Shown here: positions 11,942 through 23,317 of the stretch, in pieces
How positions within the stretch are numbered: position 1 is the first letter of the stretch
Layout: each line of letters opens with the position of its first letter
The notes under the pieces: model-generated
What the model was told of the DNA's origin: nothing
Databases searched by the model: none
The model's input: the letters and a program-made list of their open reading frames with translations, nothing else
Assembly (NCBI GenBank): GCA_027919835.1
Contig: JANVFP010000013.1
Coordinates: 1,240,001-1,304,000 of the forward strand
From: Lentinula raphanica
Taxonomy: Eukaryota > Basidiomycota > Agaricomycetes > Agaricales > Omphalotaceae
Reading direction: 5' to 3'
DNA: 64,000 bases
Made by a program: the position numbers and the translations under genes

Positions 11942-14380
11942 TTACGATGCAGCTGCATCCGTATCACGAACAAATATCCATTTGTCACCGACTTTCCGCA
12001 TTCCTCCTCCTCCTACTCCTGCCCCTCTTTTCTCCGGCAAAGGTTCGTTGGCTTTGGATCTCACCATTCCTTGTTGCATCCTCGGGTCTCCAGCCGTCGT
12101 ACTCCCATTCCCATTGCCGGTAGACAACCCCTGCAATTGGCTCCCTCCATAACCCATTCCTCCGTTTAATCCTTCCGGTCCCATAGACATTCCCTGAGCA
12201 TTCGTGTACGAAAGCCCAGTATTTTCCCAACCAGACTGATCCCAAGAATCTTGAGACATCATCTGGGAGGTACCTGCAGTGGTACCTGCGAGCATCACGA
12301 ACTGCATGAGCTGCTCTGTGGTAGGCATAGTTCCATACGATATGAACCACATATTCCCTAGAGCTTCCCAACTCTCCGGGTTGGTGAAATCGAAAGTTGC
12401 CACATTGAATTGATCGATTCCCGGTGATTGTGATAGATTGCTGTGGGATCCCGCATTCGAGGTCGAAGGAATGGAGGATGATGGGACAATAGGTGATATG
12501 TCGGCAGACGACTGCATGGGGGGAGGGACGACGCTAGCACTAGTGCTCGTCTCATCGTGTATACCCGTCGGCGGATCGACAGCATCTTTCGGACTTTCGG
12601 GAGCCTGTGTTCGAACATCTCTACCGAACTCGTCTTTCTCGAAACTACCACCACCGGGCTCGGAGGCGCCCGTGTCATTTGATTCTCGCACAGCAGGCAG
12701 TGGTCTCCTAGACGGGCTATACGGCTTTATTTCTCTCCGTGCGCCATATCTACTTGGGGGACTTCTAGAGCGACTGCGTTTAGCTCCTCGATCTCTGTCT
12801 CTAAAGTGGTCTCGTCCGTCTCTTTTACCTCGCCCTTCGTTCCAGCGTCCACGGCCCCCTCTGTATACTCTGGAAGTCCCACCGCGTCCATCACGGCGAT
12901 GGTCGTCATCCGAATAGTCGTAGCCCTGATGGTGCGTATCTCCAGCCAGTGGACCGTAGTCCGAAGAGTCAGAAGGGGATGTGTAGCATTTACATTGGTG
13001 GGTACTGGTGTGTTAGTAGGATACGACATATTAGGGCCTATATGTGCCGTTTGTGTCAACTGCTGAAGCAGTGCTAGCTGTGCTTGTGCTACATCTACTG
13101 GAGCTCCCACCATTGGAACGGGAGGTGTTGGGCCGTTCGCTGTAGACGCCCTGACAATCAGGTCAGTAATCGCAAAATTCGTGCTAGTACAAAAAGACTT
13201 ACTGCGTTGGAGTCGAAGCTGCACCAGCGTGAATGGCTTGGCTCAGAAGGGCAAGAATTTTGGACTGCGGGTCCAAACTGGGAGTCGGTGGATGGGCGGG
13301 ATTGGTGGACTGGAAAGAAGGTGGAAAGGGCGGAGTGGTGGAAATCGGAGGTGTCGGTGTCTTCTTGCTTGCAGCGTTTTGAGCAGCCGCTGCGATTCGA
13401 GGATCGGACGGTACAGCAGCTTTCGCAGCATTTTCTATCAAATAAACCGACAAAATTTAGCGAGGCATTCTCATTTTCGCAAAATGTGATTGATTCATGA
13501 AAATACTTAGCGTACAACATGAATTGTGATAAGCACCTTTTACTGTAACCTTCAAGATATCTGCTAACTGAGATAACATGGTCGAGGGGAAAGTATTTCC
13601 TTTGACCCATATGTCTAGAATCTTCTTTGACTTTTCCTGCAAGTAGACATAATGAAACAGTCAGGATTGCGACACCGCGTACACAAATGGCTGGAAGAGT
13701 TGTAATGTAATGATACATCGGAAGCTAGAGTGCGTTACCAATGTAGCGGTCGCCGTACCAGGCGGTCAGGAATATGAACGAACACACAATGGGCCTGTTC
13801 TATGTAGGTAAAAAGGAAGGTGGCCATGCGATTCCGTCTGAGTCCAGAGCGCTTCGCTCGTTGTATACGACACGCGTATGGCAGGGAATTCTCAATCAAG
13901 ACAACTAACCTTTGATTCGGGGGTTCCAGATAGCACCATGTCTTTGAAAAGTCCATCCAGTATGCCTTGTAACTTGAGCAGAAACGTTGCACAGTTTCCT
14001 TCGGAAGCATTGATGTCACCGACGAGATTTTGCTTGTTGGCTTGATGCTTTGCAGCTCGCGCAAGCGCATCGAAAACGTAGAGGCTTGGAACTTTCGCGG
14101 AAGGAGACAAAGACTTGTGTGTGCGGTAGAGAATAGAGACCAACTGGGTATCATCCTGCGATGCAGATCATGCTCTTGAGAGAGTGACACACGTATGAAC
14201 ATAATCAGCACGTACTTTCATGAGTTTCATAGCAAGGTCTGTCACTTTCGTCATTTTCGAGGCAGATAGCCGCTTGGCCTGCACTACCTCCTTCAACGTT
14301 GACTCAAAGTCCTATTAATGTATGAGCGTGAATATTATAGAGCACTTGGCAAACACAATACATACCTCTATTTGGCTCAT
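11942..14380 (-). CDS. CTD-interacting domain (CID/RPR) RNA-processing protein
   Basis: The start is MSQIEDFESTLKEVVQAK at 14380, spread over very short first exons. The CID covers roughly residues 1-140: KMTKVTDLAMKLMK, VPSLYVFDALARAAKHQ and EKSKKILDIWVKGNTFP are typical helices that bind the phosphorylated RNA polymerase II C-terminal repeat (Nrd1, Seb1, Pcf11, SCAF8 group). The rest is Pro/Ser/Gln rich, then an Arg/Gly/Asp and SR-like stretch (RDRDRGAKRSRSRSPPSRY), then a Gly/Asn/Gln/Met-rich tail containing ESWEALGNMWFISYG. No RNA-recognition motif was seen, unlike Nrd1/Seb1/SCAF8, and no Pcf11 zinc fingers. Introns at 12,926-12,993 and before the basic region bring separate ORFs into one frame. 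A long (~270 nt) gap inside the CID may hide another small exon. The role is probably transcription termination or 3'-end processing. Confidence 0.82.
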
Positions 14381-14502
14381 GAGGACGCGATTGATGAGTG
14401 GAGAGTCAGAAAGACAAAAGCTGATACGGAATGGTGACGGTGTTGGGAAAAAGACCTCAAGCTCATCATGTGACTATTTCTGTCTCTTGTTGTGTTGCCT
14501 TC
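14381..14502. promoter_or_regulatory. shared head-to-head promoter, CID gene / PET117
   Basis: Only 122 bp separate the two divergent start codons, so both promoters must overlap here. No TATA box is seen, as in the other housekeeping pairs of this window. Confidence 0.55.
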
Positions 14503-14801
14503 ATGTCGTCGAGAGCCAAAATTACACTGGCGGCCGCCACAATCCTCTCTGCTCTCACTGTTTGGGGCGTTCACGTTCAACAGAACCAGGAGCGTGAGGT
14601 ATGCTGGCCACAGGAAGTCTCGTCGCTGATTCCTTGACCAATTTTTAGGCTATGTATCGCGGTGTTCTGAAAGACGATGAACGACGAGTTGCAAAGATGA
14701 AACAAAGGCAGCAGGAATACGATGAATCTCAGCGGAGACGCGAACTATACGAGCGCGTTCAGACCGTGCGGGACTCCAGCGAAGATTCTGGTACCTCGTA
14801 G
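14503..14801 (+). CDS. PET117: PET117-like cytochrome c oxidase assembly protein
   Basis: Two exons (14503-14598 and 14649-14801) encode 82 residues. The N-terminus MSSRAKITLAAATILS is a short hydrophobic membrane anchor, followed by TVWGVHVQQNQERE and, after the intron, AMYRGVLKDDERR. This VHxxQxxER...GVxxDxER pattern and the size (~80 residues) define the PET117 family, a small mitochondrial protein needed for cytochrome c oxidase assembly, where it works with the heme a synthase Cox15. The remainder is charged and helical. It is divergent from the CID-domain gene. Recognition rests on the N-terminal half, which is highly characteristic. Confidence 0.9.
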
Positions 14802-15606
14802 CCTTTCTACAATGGAAATTTTTCATCCAGTCGTTCTACAATCTGGGCATGACCATGTCTGGCCTTGGCATTCGGCCGCCAAGTTATTCGTTTCGAGCAT
14901 CAATCTGTTCCAAGTGTCTGAAGACTGAAGCACCAACTGCATCCCCAATTCGATCTGACTCCATCAACAATCCTTGCCGCAGCCTGCCTTATCGGCGGGT
15001 CCAGGCAGGACCGTCGGGTATTCGTAGATGTTGCAAGTGTTACAGCGTAGCTGCGTATCGATATCACTCTGTGGCATATCACCCTTTTAAGCCAAGTGCC
15101 AAAGACGTTTCACGAAATCTACGTGACTCTACCTCCTGTGACCTCGGTCCTTGAATTCGAACTCCATCCACGAATGTTATTTGGGTACAGCCTGCTATAG
15201 CATCCTTCCCGTTCATTCTTATCCTCCCGGTGTTCCCAATCTGAACCGATCTGGATCCGGATACTTTTCAAATCACCAAGTGTGTGGGTGTGAGTGAGAT
15301 TGTTCCTGTTTTCCCTCGTATCGGAGAAAGCATCGGACAATCGCATACCTGAATTTCGAAATAGCTCTGGTTTCTCTGATTGCATCTTACCTCGGCGCCC
15401 TCAAACGTCATTTTGAAACTCGTCAGTGTTTTCAAAGGTTTTCAACCGTCCACATATAAGGCCTTCTGGCTCTTCCTTTATCGTCAACCCCCCTTCTTTG
15501 GCGCCCTTGTGCTGGTCACTGTTGCAAGCAGGTCTTGATTGAGAACTGGTTTTCTTGATTTTTTTGCGTCTAAACTTCTCAAGACTTTCAACCAAGCTTC
15601 ACCACC
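14802..15606. other. intergenic region before GH16 gene
   Basis: No convincing gene. The last 150 bp form the GH16 promoter. ORFs on both strands have no domain-like features or codon pattern worth reporting. Confidence 0.4.
15455..15460 (+). promoter_or_regulatory. TATA-like element of GH16 gene 1
   Basis: TATAAG lies about 150 bp before the start codon, with a pyrimidine-rich tract between them. It is weaker than the other TATA elements listed here. Confidence 0.4.
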
Positions 15607-16873
15607 ATGATATTCAGTATTATCTACTTCGGCTTCACTTTGCTGTTATCACTACTTCAGTCGGCCTCTGCTGCACCTTTGCGGTACCGAAGGTCAAAGA
15701 TGCTCAACCGCCGTACGACCTACACTCTCAAGGACACATATGCCGGGGACACCTTCTTTGAGTATGTCTCGCTCTCCACTGTGAGATTGCGCAACGATCT
15801 GACTTGATTGCGATAGCGACTGGGATTTCTTCACAGACGCTGATCCTACCGAGGGATTGGTCGACTATCAGTCGAAGGAAGACGCGACATCGAAGGGCCT
15901 CGCTAGGGTTGAAAACGGTGTTGCAATCATCGCTGTCGATTCTAATAGCACTCTGCCTTCTGGAACCAATCGTGCATCGTAAGACTTCCATATCCCGCTT
16001 ATTACCCTCTTAATGACCGTCGTAAATTTCAGTGTGCGCATCAGTACGAAGAACACTTACAACGGTGGTCTCTTCATTTACGATGTACCATTCATGCCCG
16101 TGGGATGTGGAACATGGCCCGCAATCTGGTTTGTGATTTTTTGTACTCTTGCGAAATTTTAGCTCACCTTTACCTCAGGTCAACTGCTACACAGAACTGG
16201 CCCGACAATGGTGTGTGATGATTTATAGCGTCTTCCTACTATGTCATAACCTGGATTGCAGGGGAGATCGACATGATCGAAGGGGTACACGAATCCACTC
16301 AGAACCAGATCACGATGCACACCAACGCTGGTTGTAGTCTTGCTACTGGACAGGCTATCACCGGCACAGTGTCTGGTACAACGTGTGAGAGTAGTGGCTC
16401 CAACAACAACGGATGTCCCACCATGGACACCACCAAGAACAGTTGGGGCTCGGATTTTAACACTGCAGGAGGAGGAGTTTTCGCCAAACTTTGGGACGAC
16501 ACAGGAATCAAAATTTGGCATTTCTCTCGAGACAACATACCTGCAGATATCACTTCCAAAAGCCCGGATCCATCTACATGGGGCAACCCCGTCTCGTTTC
16601 TACCCAGTGGCGATTCGTGCAATGTTTCAGACCACTTCAAGGATCACACGTTGATCATCAATATCACGTTGTGTGGTCAATGGGCAGGTGCCACTTTCAG
16701 CTGTGGAGGAACATGCCAGAGCGCAGTGATGGATCCTTCCAACTTCGTCGGTATGTCCTCGTTTGCTCTACATACTCGCGTCTATACTCGCGTCTTCATC
16801 GCTAATTCGAATCTCCATTGACGCAGACGCCCAATGGAAGATCAACTCGATCATGGTATACCAACCATCTTGA
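15607..16873 (+). CDS. GH16 endo-beta-1,3(4)-glucanase, copy 1
   Basis: The start MIFSIIYFGFTLLLSLL gives a clear signal peptide ending in SASA-A. After a short linker the catalytic domain begins with DWDFFTDADPTEGLVDYQ and continues through GGLFIYDVPFMPVGCGTWPAIW. The active-site motif is NGEIDMIEGV, with nucleophile and acid/base glutamates in the E-x-D-x-x-E spacing of the Lam16A-type fungal laminarinases. Later conserved parts include FNTAGGGVFAKLWDD, IKIWHFSRDNIP and CGGTCQSAVMDPSNF. Splicing removes about six small introns; the last exon (from 16827) encodes DAQWKINSIMVYQPS and a stop. The enzyme cleaves beta-1,3/1,6-glucan outside the cell, in wall remodelling or nutrition. A paralogue lies at 29381-30754 on the other strand. 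Confidence 0.93.
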
Positions 16874-17292
16874 AGAATTTTTTGCTCAACGGGAGGTTCC
16901 GTTTTCGTGTATCTGTTTGTTTGTACATACTGGTATATGTCGCTCATCTAGTACTACACGAGAATTGACCTAATTCTACTCATGGTGGTGACTTGAGAGC
17001 TTTGCCCAACAAACCTCGAATTTGCTCATATCAAATAAAAACTCCTAGGGAGATACAATTAACGATTAGGTTGTATATGTAGAGTCCCGAATAGTTACGG
17101 TACGAAAAGGAAAAGATGGTGCGAAAGGATTGTACGAGTTACTGTATGAAAAGGAAGACGCCAGCCACTACGGCCGGTAGTGACGACGAGGAAAGAAGGT
17201 ACATTATTCGAAACAGATACTATATCTCGCGGTGTCGTTGAACGTGGGTTCAAAGTAGGTGTGAGCCGATATGTTCAGCGTCGGAGAAGAGT
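16874..17292. other. convergent 3' region, GH16 / GMC
   Basis: Two 3' ends face each other here. No gene-like ORF and no repeat were seen. Confidence 0.4.
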
Positions 17293-20156
17293 TCACTGAG
17301 CTGCCTTGATGATATCGGCGGCCTGTGAAAGTAAGTGTATGCCAAGCTCTGAATCGTTCTGCATCCGAGTTGAAACCTATACTCGCCTTCTCAGCGATGG
17401 CGTAGACAGTCGCTTGGATGTGCGATCCAATCTGCATGGGTATGATGCTGCAGTATCACAAGGTCAAGTTTATACTACTATCTTGATCGATTGCCAATCA
17501 ATACCGACCTTGCATCCACAACTCGAAGGTTGGTGGTTCCGTAAACGATAAGATCACTAGCGACGACGCCTCCCTCTCCGAAAGATCCAAGGGAGGCAGT
17601 TCCAACTTGATGCCATTCGGTGCCGACGTTCTCAATGATGTAGCTGTGAAACGATACAGTGGTGTGAACAAGGACCTAGATGTTTCAAGGCTACGCCGAA
17701 TACTCACTTTCCAAACTCTTCATCAGTGGCAAAGTCAGAGGAAGGATCCAAAGGACCTGAGATGTAGCTCGATAGTGGGGCGGTTTGCGAAAGGTTACGA
17801 GCAAGTTGAGCTCCCTTGACCAGTACTTCTTTGTCTTCAAGTGAATCCTTAGTGAACAGACAAGAGAAGAAGATTACAAGAAACCGAGCTCACCAAACGA
17901 GTATTGCAAATAGACTGTATCAATTTGAGGGGCCGAAAGTGGGTCGGTGCTGTTTATGTGCTGCACTTGAAATTAGCTCTCATCGTTGTCAATCAAGTCA
18001 ATGGGCACTTACGACTGAGCCACGACCGAAGGGCCTCTGAGAGAAGGTTCAGCAGCCTGATTCCCATTTCCCTCCCCATCTTGAACTTACCGAAGCAAAA
18101 TTGGAAATGTCCACAGCGTGAATGGAAGATTCACCGAGGGCCCCTGTTGTAATTATATCACGATGAGATATTGGACATGGATTAAGGCGATGTAAGCAAC
18201 TCCCACCAGCGAGGAAAAACAATTCCATTTGCGCAAGTTGACCTTGTTTGATACTATCGATCTGCAACTGATATTGTTTGTTGATGAATGTGCTGACATT
18301 AGCTTGATCAATTTCGGTCTGAAGCTGAGAAAGAGCAGTATTGAGCTCATCGTCTGTCCAGAATTGTTGCAATGGGTGGAAGGAGACAGCGGATGGCGTG
18401 TATGTAAAGAAACCAGTATGGTTCGTAAGACTAACATGAGAGTAGAGCAGATGTTGAAAGCGAGATTGATGATGATTGGAGCGGAAGCCTTACTATAATT
18501 CTTCCTGAGTGGCTGTAAGACTTGCATCAGAAAAGAGCGCGTCTATATGGTACTGTCAGAGAACCGAGATGATCAGAGATAGCGTCTTGCTCACTTAGGG
18601 TCGGAATATCAGAATCTGCAAGCACAAATGAAGAGATCAATGTCAAATGATCCTGTGGAGTAACATAGATTCAGTGCATACAGCAGGCAGTTTCTGGGTA
18701 GCAGTCTTACCTGTAGATTCTCCCCAACGTCCGAGTTTGCGACAAGAACAGGGATACCCAGATCAGACAAGCGAACTTCGTCACCGATACCAGATAGTTC
18801 CAGTAGTTGTGGGGTATGAAGCGCCCCGGCACTCAAGATGACTTCACTGCCCGCTGACACGGTATAGTCGATCCCATTAGCTATATACTGGACGCCGCTC
18901 GCCGTGTAATTTCCCCCGTTCTGAACCAATTCGATCTTGGTCACCTTCAGACAGGCAATTTCAGCATAGAACCGGGTGGAAATTCAAGGATACCAACTTG
19001 AGCGCCCACCAGGACAGCAAGGTTCGATCTTCCAGTATTTGGTTGTAGATAATCACGACCTGAATAGCTTCTGTTCCCGGTTTGAGGGTCCACACTAGCA
19101 GCACTGTTGAAAAATCCGGTTGCATTGCCGCTATCCTATGAAACCATGAGAACGGTAACTGGATAAGTAAACCAAGACTCGAAACGCACAGGATCATCAT
19201 TTTGAGGCACCCCCAGGGATAGAAGAGTCTGAGCGTATGGGCCCTCGACCACACTGTAGTAGTTATTGTAACCAATTGGAAGTAGTCCAGATTGTCCTTC
19301 GCCCGATCCCGATCCAGCCTCTGCTGCAAAATCATAAGGGGTTTCTGCAGGCCCTGCGGTAACACTTTCTGTTTTTTCGAAATAAGGTAGCAATCCAGTC
19401 CAATCCCATCCGCCATCAATCCCGAGTTGAGCCCAATTATCATAATCGCCCTGTGAACCACGCTGCCAGACCATGAGATTAAGAGCGCTAGATCCACCAA
19501 CCATCTTCCCACTAGAGTATCGCCGCACAAATTCAGGTCAATTAATCGAACGGGACTGTACTTACAAGACTTACTGGTTGAGTTCGATGCTCCTTCCATT
19601 GAGTGCTGCCTGGGGAACAGATTGATACGCCCAATCATATGAGGGGTTGGACAAAGCATGTCCGAAATACGCTACACATAAATTTCAAGATCCAATTATC
19701 AATAAGAAGGCGGATTGAAATAGTGATTTCACCAGGAGTATCAACGTTGGCGTCGTCGAAACGAGGTTCTCCGGCTTCGAGTACTCCCACGTTCACGGCA
19801 GAGTCTTCGCTCAGGCTGATGCTTATTGGTCAGTAGAACTTCGAAGAAGTGCATCGAGGCAATTACCGGGCAGCCAGTACAAGTCCAGCCGTTCCGCCTC
19901 CTGAGGGCAACTTCAGTATGAGGTGGTGTTCTACTTATCAGTACGCTATATCATACACACCTACGATGACGTAGTCGAATGAGCTCTGCGCGAAAGCAGC
20001 GGCATCAGTTGTGATTCCTGTCAGAATCAGGTTGGAAGTCATTCATTCTGCAGAGTTGTGCTATTTACCTGTTACAAGTTGAGTTCGTTTCAACGGTCGG
20101 GAAAGCGATCCACCTAGTAACGACATTAGAACGATTGGCAAGACCATACACCACAT
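17293..20156 (-). CDS. secreted GMC oxidoreductase (aryl-alcohol oxidase-like, AA3)
   Basis: About fourteen small exons splice into one glucose-methanol-choline oxidoreductase. MWCMVLPIVLMSLLGGS is a signal peptide. The FAD-binding motif is DYVIVGGGTAGLVLAARL, followed by the ADP-binding VLEAG. GGSSALNLMVWQRG is GMC signature 1 and GALHTPQLLELSGIGD is signature 2. The C-terminal half has NVGTEWHQVGTASLG with the first catalytic His, VYGTTNLRVVDASIIP, and QIGSHIQATVYAIAEKAADIIK with the second His, so the catalytic His pair is intact. It oxidises an alcohol while reducing O2 to H2O2 or a quinone; such enzymes support lignocellulose attack by supplying peroxide. The last intron seems to use a GC donor (AAG|GCGAGT). 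The exact substrate is open. An upstream in-frame ATG at 20246 exists, but the start at 20156 gives the better signal peptide. Confidence 0.92.
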
Positions 20157-22012
20157 TGCACGAGAAAACGGAATTAAGAGTGAGTGAAATGATTGAGAAG
20201 AGAGGGAGACTTGTAAGAGAACTTGAACCCTGCGATGTACGAACATTTATACCATGGCGTCCCGTACAACTCCCCATACTACTTGGATGTGCCTTCGGTC
20301 AATTGTTCAAGACAATCATATTGATTTTGAGCAATTATCAGATGAGACTGTTATCTGAACACAGCGTCCACTGTCGAATGATAGTGTTGGTAAAGCTGTA
20401 GATGGTAATTTGACAGGCACGTCGCGGAAAAGGATATTTTCATCGTTGATGGCTAACCGAGGCGGTGTGAATCGGCATGTGCGACCATCAAATTCGGCAA
20501 GAATTACTTGCTTTAAGGTAAAGGCCTGCTGTAGTAAATATTCAATAGTGCATATATGCGTCCTTTTCGTAGCCTAGTATACTCAGGTTCATTGAGACAA
20601 GCCTGCTTGAGCTCACAGGGCTTGCATGGTAATCATCTCAAGTACCGGGCCATAGCAAGTGCTCACAGAGAATAGCAAAAAGCAACAGTCCACCAGGAAC
20701 ACCGTAGCGGACCTATCATCATTCGACGTCCCACTCTCAAGGTGATACTGCATGGATGCTGATCCCGCTCATTGAGCGCTTCTAGGCATGAATGGAATGT
20801 ACCCTAATGTACCTGGAATGTACACATTTTGTTTGAATCAGTTGACAGTAGGCTTATTAGTAGTACTTACTACTTAGTGCAAGTACTCTCAGTCCCAGCC
20901 TTGCATGTATAGGCTGATAGATCGATGTCACAGCATTGTTAAACTTGATGTCAGCACAATCGTAGCACCACAGTAGGTAAAGGATAGTGGCTGCTATAAT
21001 GATGTCACACACATAGCGGTTTAGAGTTCCTGCTAACCATGAGTACTATAAAAAAGCCAGAAGGATAGGTTCATGAAGAGAAATAGATAGAAAACCATCA
21101 TCAACAATATTGATAAACAGTACTTAGCTCAGGATCCATTGTCCAGTTGCCTGCTTCTAGAAGACTACCATTTCAAAACACCTGTGTGGAATCTGGATCA
21201 GTCGAGCTACCAGAAACAACAGAGCAAAGACAAGAACATACTCCAATGAGATGAAAGTCTTCGCTCCAAGTCGGGAGGAATGTTTCGACGGCGATGAGCA
21301 AGTTGGAAAGTTAAGCGCCCAAGGCGCCAAGTTACCCTGATTGCAACGGTTCAACGAATAGTAGAGATAATACCTGCTGTGCGTTGCTTCAACCATCGAC
21401 GATAACAAAGAGAGCAGCTATCGTTTGGCGGTCCAGGACAGATCTGAGCGGACAAAAAACGGGAATCATCAATTAGAGACAGTGACGAATAACAACGAAC
21501 AACTCATCCCGTGTTACTTAGGAGGATCAAGCTGAATGCTGTTGCATCTTCATCCACAACTTCGTTTCAGGGCTTGTCAAGCGATTGAAGCAACAAGACT
21601 TTGACCTTCTATCGTTCATGACCGTAGTAAAGGTACTTGATATGTTGATATGATGATCGATGTCTAATGCCCATGAGACCTTCGAGGGAAAGTTGAAGCG
21701 ACCTAGATAGAGCCCTATTGTACCTTCGTCAGGCGTACTCGTGAAAAGATAGATGATCAAGAAGGCTGGAGCAAAAACAGATTGTGTTGGTTGAATACCG
21801 AAGATAACTTTGAAAGGCGGGAACAAGCTCAGCGCAGACCTAGAACGGGGAAAGAGGAGAGGAATTGAAAAGACGAGGCGCTCGATTACGATGCAGAGTC
21901 AAGATAGGCCTTGATCAACAGGCAAGCAATCGTGATACCTCGCTGCACCTCATGACTCGTCGAATTATCACATTTTAGTCTTTACGCATAACACTTCAAG
22001 CTTCAAGGCCGT
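20157..22012. other. long intergenic region, no supported gene
   Basis: This 1.85 kb stretch has two minus-strand ORFs (21157-21408 and 21527-21826) with some hydrophobic content but no recognisable family or splice model. A perfect 7-bp palindrome with a 2-nt loop lies at 20859-20874, and three close copies of AATGTAC occur near 20,798-20,825. The GMC promoter occupies the left end. Most of the stretch looks non-coding. Confidence 0.4.
20246..20251 (-). promoter_or_regulatory. TATA box of the GMC oxidoreductase gene
   Basis: TATAAA on the minus strand lies 90 bp before the chosen start codon. This position also argues against the upstream ATG at 20246 as the translation start. Confidence 0.55.
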
Positions 22013-23236
22013 ATAACATTCAGCCTGCTGTCCCATGAACAGGTCGCTAACAAACCCTCATCATACAAAGACCATGCACATCCAACGACAAACTCCGTAT
22101 GGGCGTCGTGTATGTAGCGCAACGGAGGTTGAGGCCCCATTGGTGTAGTGTTCCATCTAGAAATCATCCAGCTCAGTACTCAGAGTGTCGTTCGAATCCG
22201 GAACCTTACATTCTGCATGTCATATCATAACTTGCGGTGGCCAAAAGGTCTGCTTTGTGTGGACTCCATTGTAACTTTCGCACTGCATATTCATGCCCGG
22301 GCAAGGAAGATTCGCAGACGCCTCCGACTTGTGAGTCTCCCATCTTGACCATGCGACAATCCCACACTTTCACCATTCTGTCCACACTACCACTCGCGAG
22401 GACCATAGGCCGATATTTGTTCCAATCGAGCGTCAAAACCTCGCTTGTTGATGCTGGGACTGTGAGTACAGCAGCCGAAAGTGGGTTTGTGAATGAATTT
22501 GCATTGGGACCTGTCGCATATGCAGGTGACCGTAGGTCGAATAGCTTGAGCGTTCCATCAGTCGAGCAGGTGGATACAAGATCCGGTTGGTGTGGGGAAA
22601 AGAGTGCTTGATAAACGCAAGATTGATGTGCTTGTAGTGTCAGGATAGATCGTGGTATATCGGGTTTCCACTTAATGAAGTACCTGATGAGTATACCGAA
22701 AGATTAAGGGAGAAATTGCATACGATCTTGACTGTCCCATCCCAGGATGATGATGCAAATGTATCTTTCTGGATATTTGACCAATCTATGGAGAACACTT
22801 CTTTCGTATGTTCTTGCCATACACCGATAGCAAGGTTCTATATATTGATCTGCGTTAACATATTCTAGAGTATGAAGAGGGTGGCGTACATCGAGCATGA
22901 CATCCCACAACCGGATAGATCCGTCTCCAGACGCTGTAACAAGGTGGTTCTCGTGTACTTCAGACCAGGCCAGATCATATAGACCATCTTGAGACTCAAA
23001 GCTACCATGCTGAGCTTCTCTGCGGAAGTCGAGAGTGAATCAACTCACAATTTGTCCAACTGAAGCGATGGTAAACCCCCTGGTCCTGGAACAAGTGAAA
23101 CCACATGAAGACGACCGTTACCAACAAGACCAAAGTTAGCCGACGACGCGAGAGCCAATCTTGAGCTATAAAACGGCGACCATGCGATTGAATAATGAGC
23201 GAAACCTGGTGTTTGGAGGACAGCCGGAGGATTCAT
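22013..23236 (-). CDS. PEX7: Peroxin-7, PTS2 import receptor (WD40)
   Basis: The start [19 protein letters not shown] and the stretch [19 protein letters not shown] are the hallmark opening of PEX7, the soluble WD40 receptor that carries PTS2 proteins to the peroxisome. Further blades read [83 protein letters not shown] and [14 protein letters not shown]; the last blade has [24 protein letters not shown] and then a stop at 22013. The final intron (phase 2) follows TCR and must be removed to read the last blade. The start codon is only about 80 bp from the divergent sirtuin start, so the two genes share a promoter region. Confidence 0.92.
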
Positions 23237-23317
23237 TTAGAAGATTCAAGAAAGTCATGATGGCAGAAAATGATGGGTGATTATCAAGCCAAAGCTTTGA
23301 CCCCGACAGTCATATTC
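23237..23317. promoter_or_regulatory. shared head-to-head promoter, PEX7 / sirtuin
   Basis: Eighty-one bases lie between the two likely start codons, so transcription start sites must overlap or lie inside the neighbouring transcripts. No TATA box is visible. Confidence 0.5.

Noticed and set aside
21157..21826. Two minus-strand ORFs with hydrophobic stretches, possibly a membrane protein
   Set aside because: No family features, no splice sites that join them convincingly, and the codons look random outside the hydrophobic parts.
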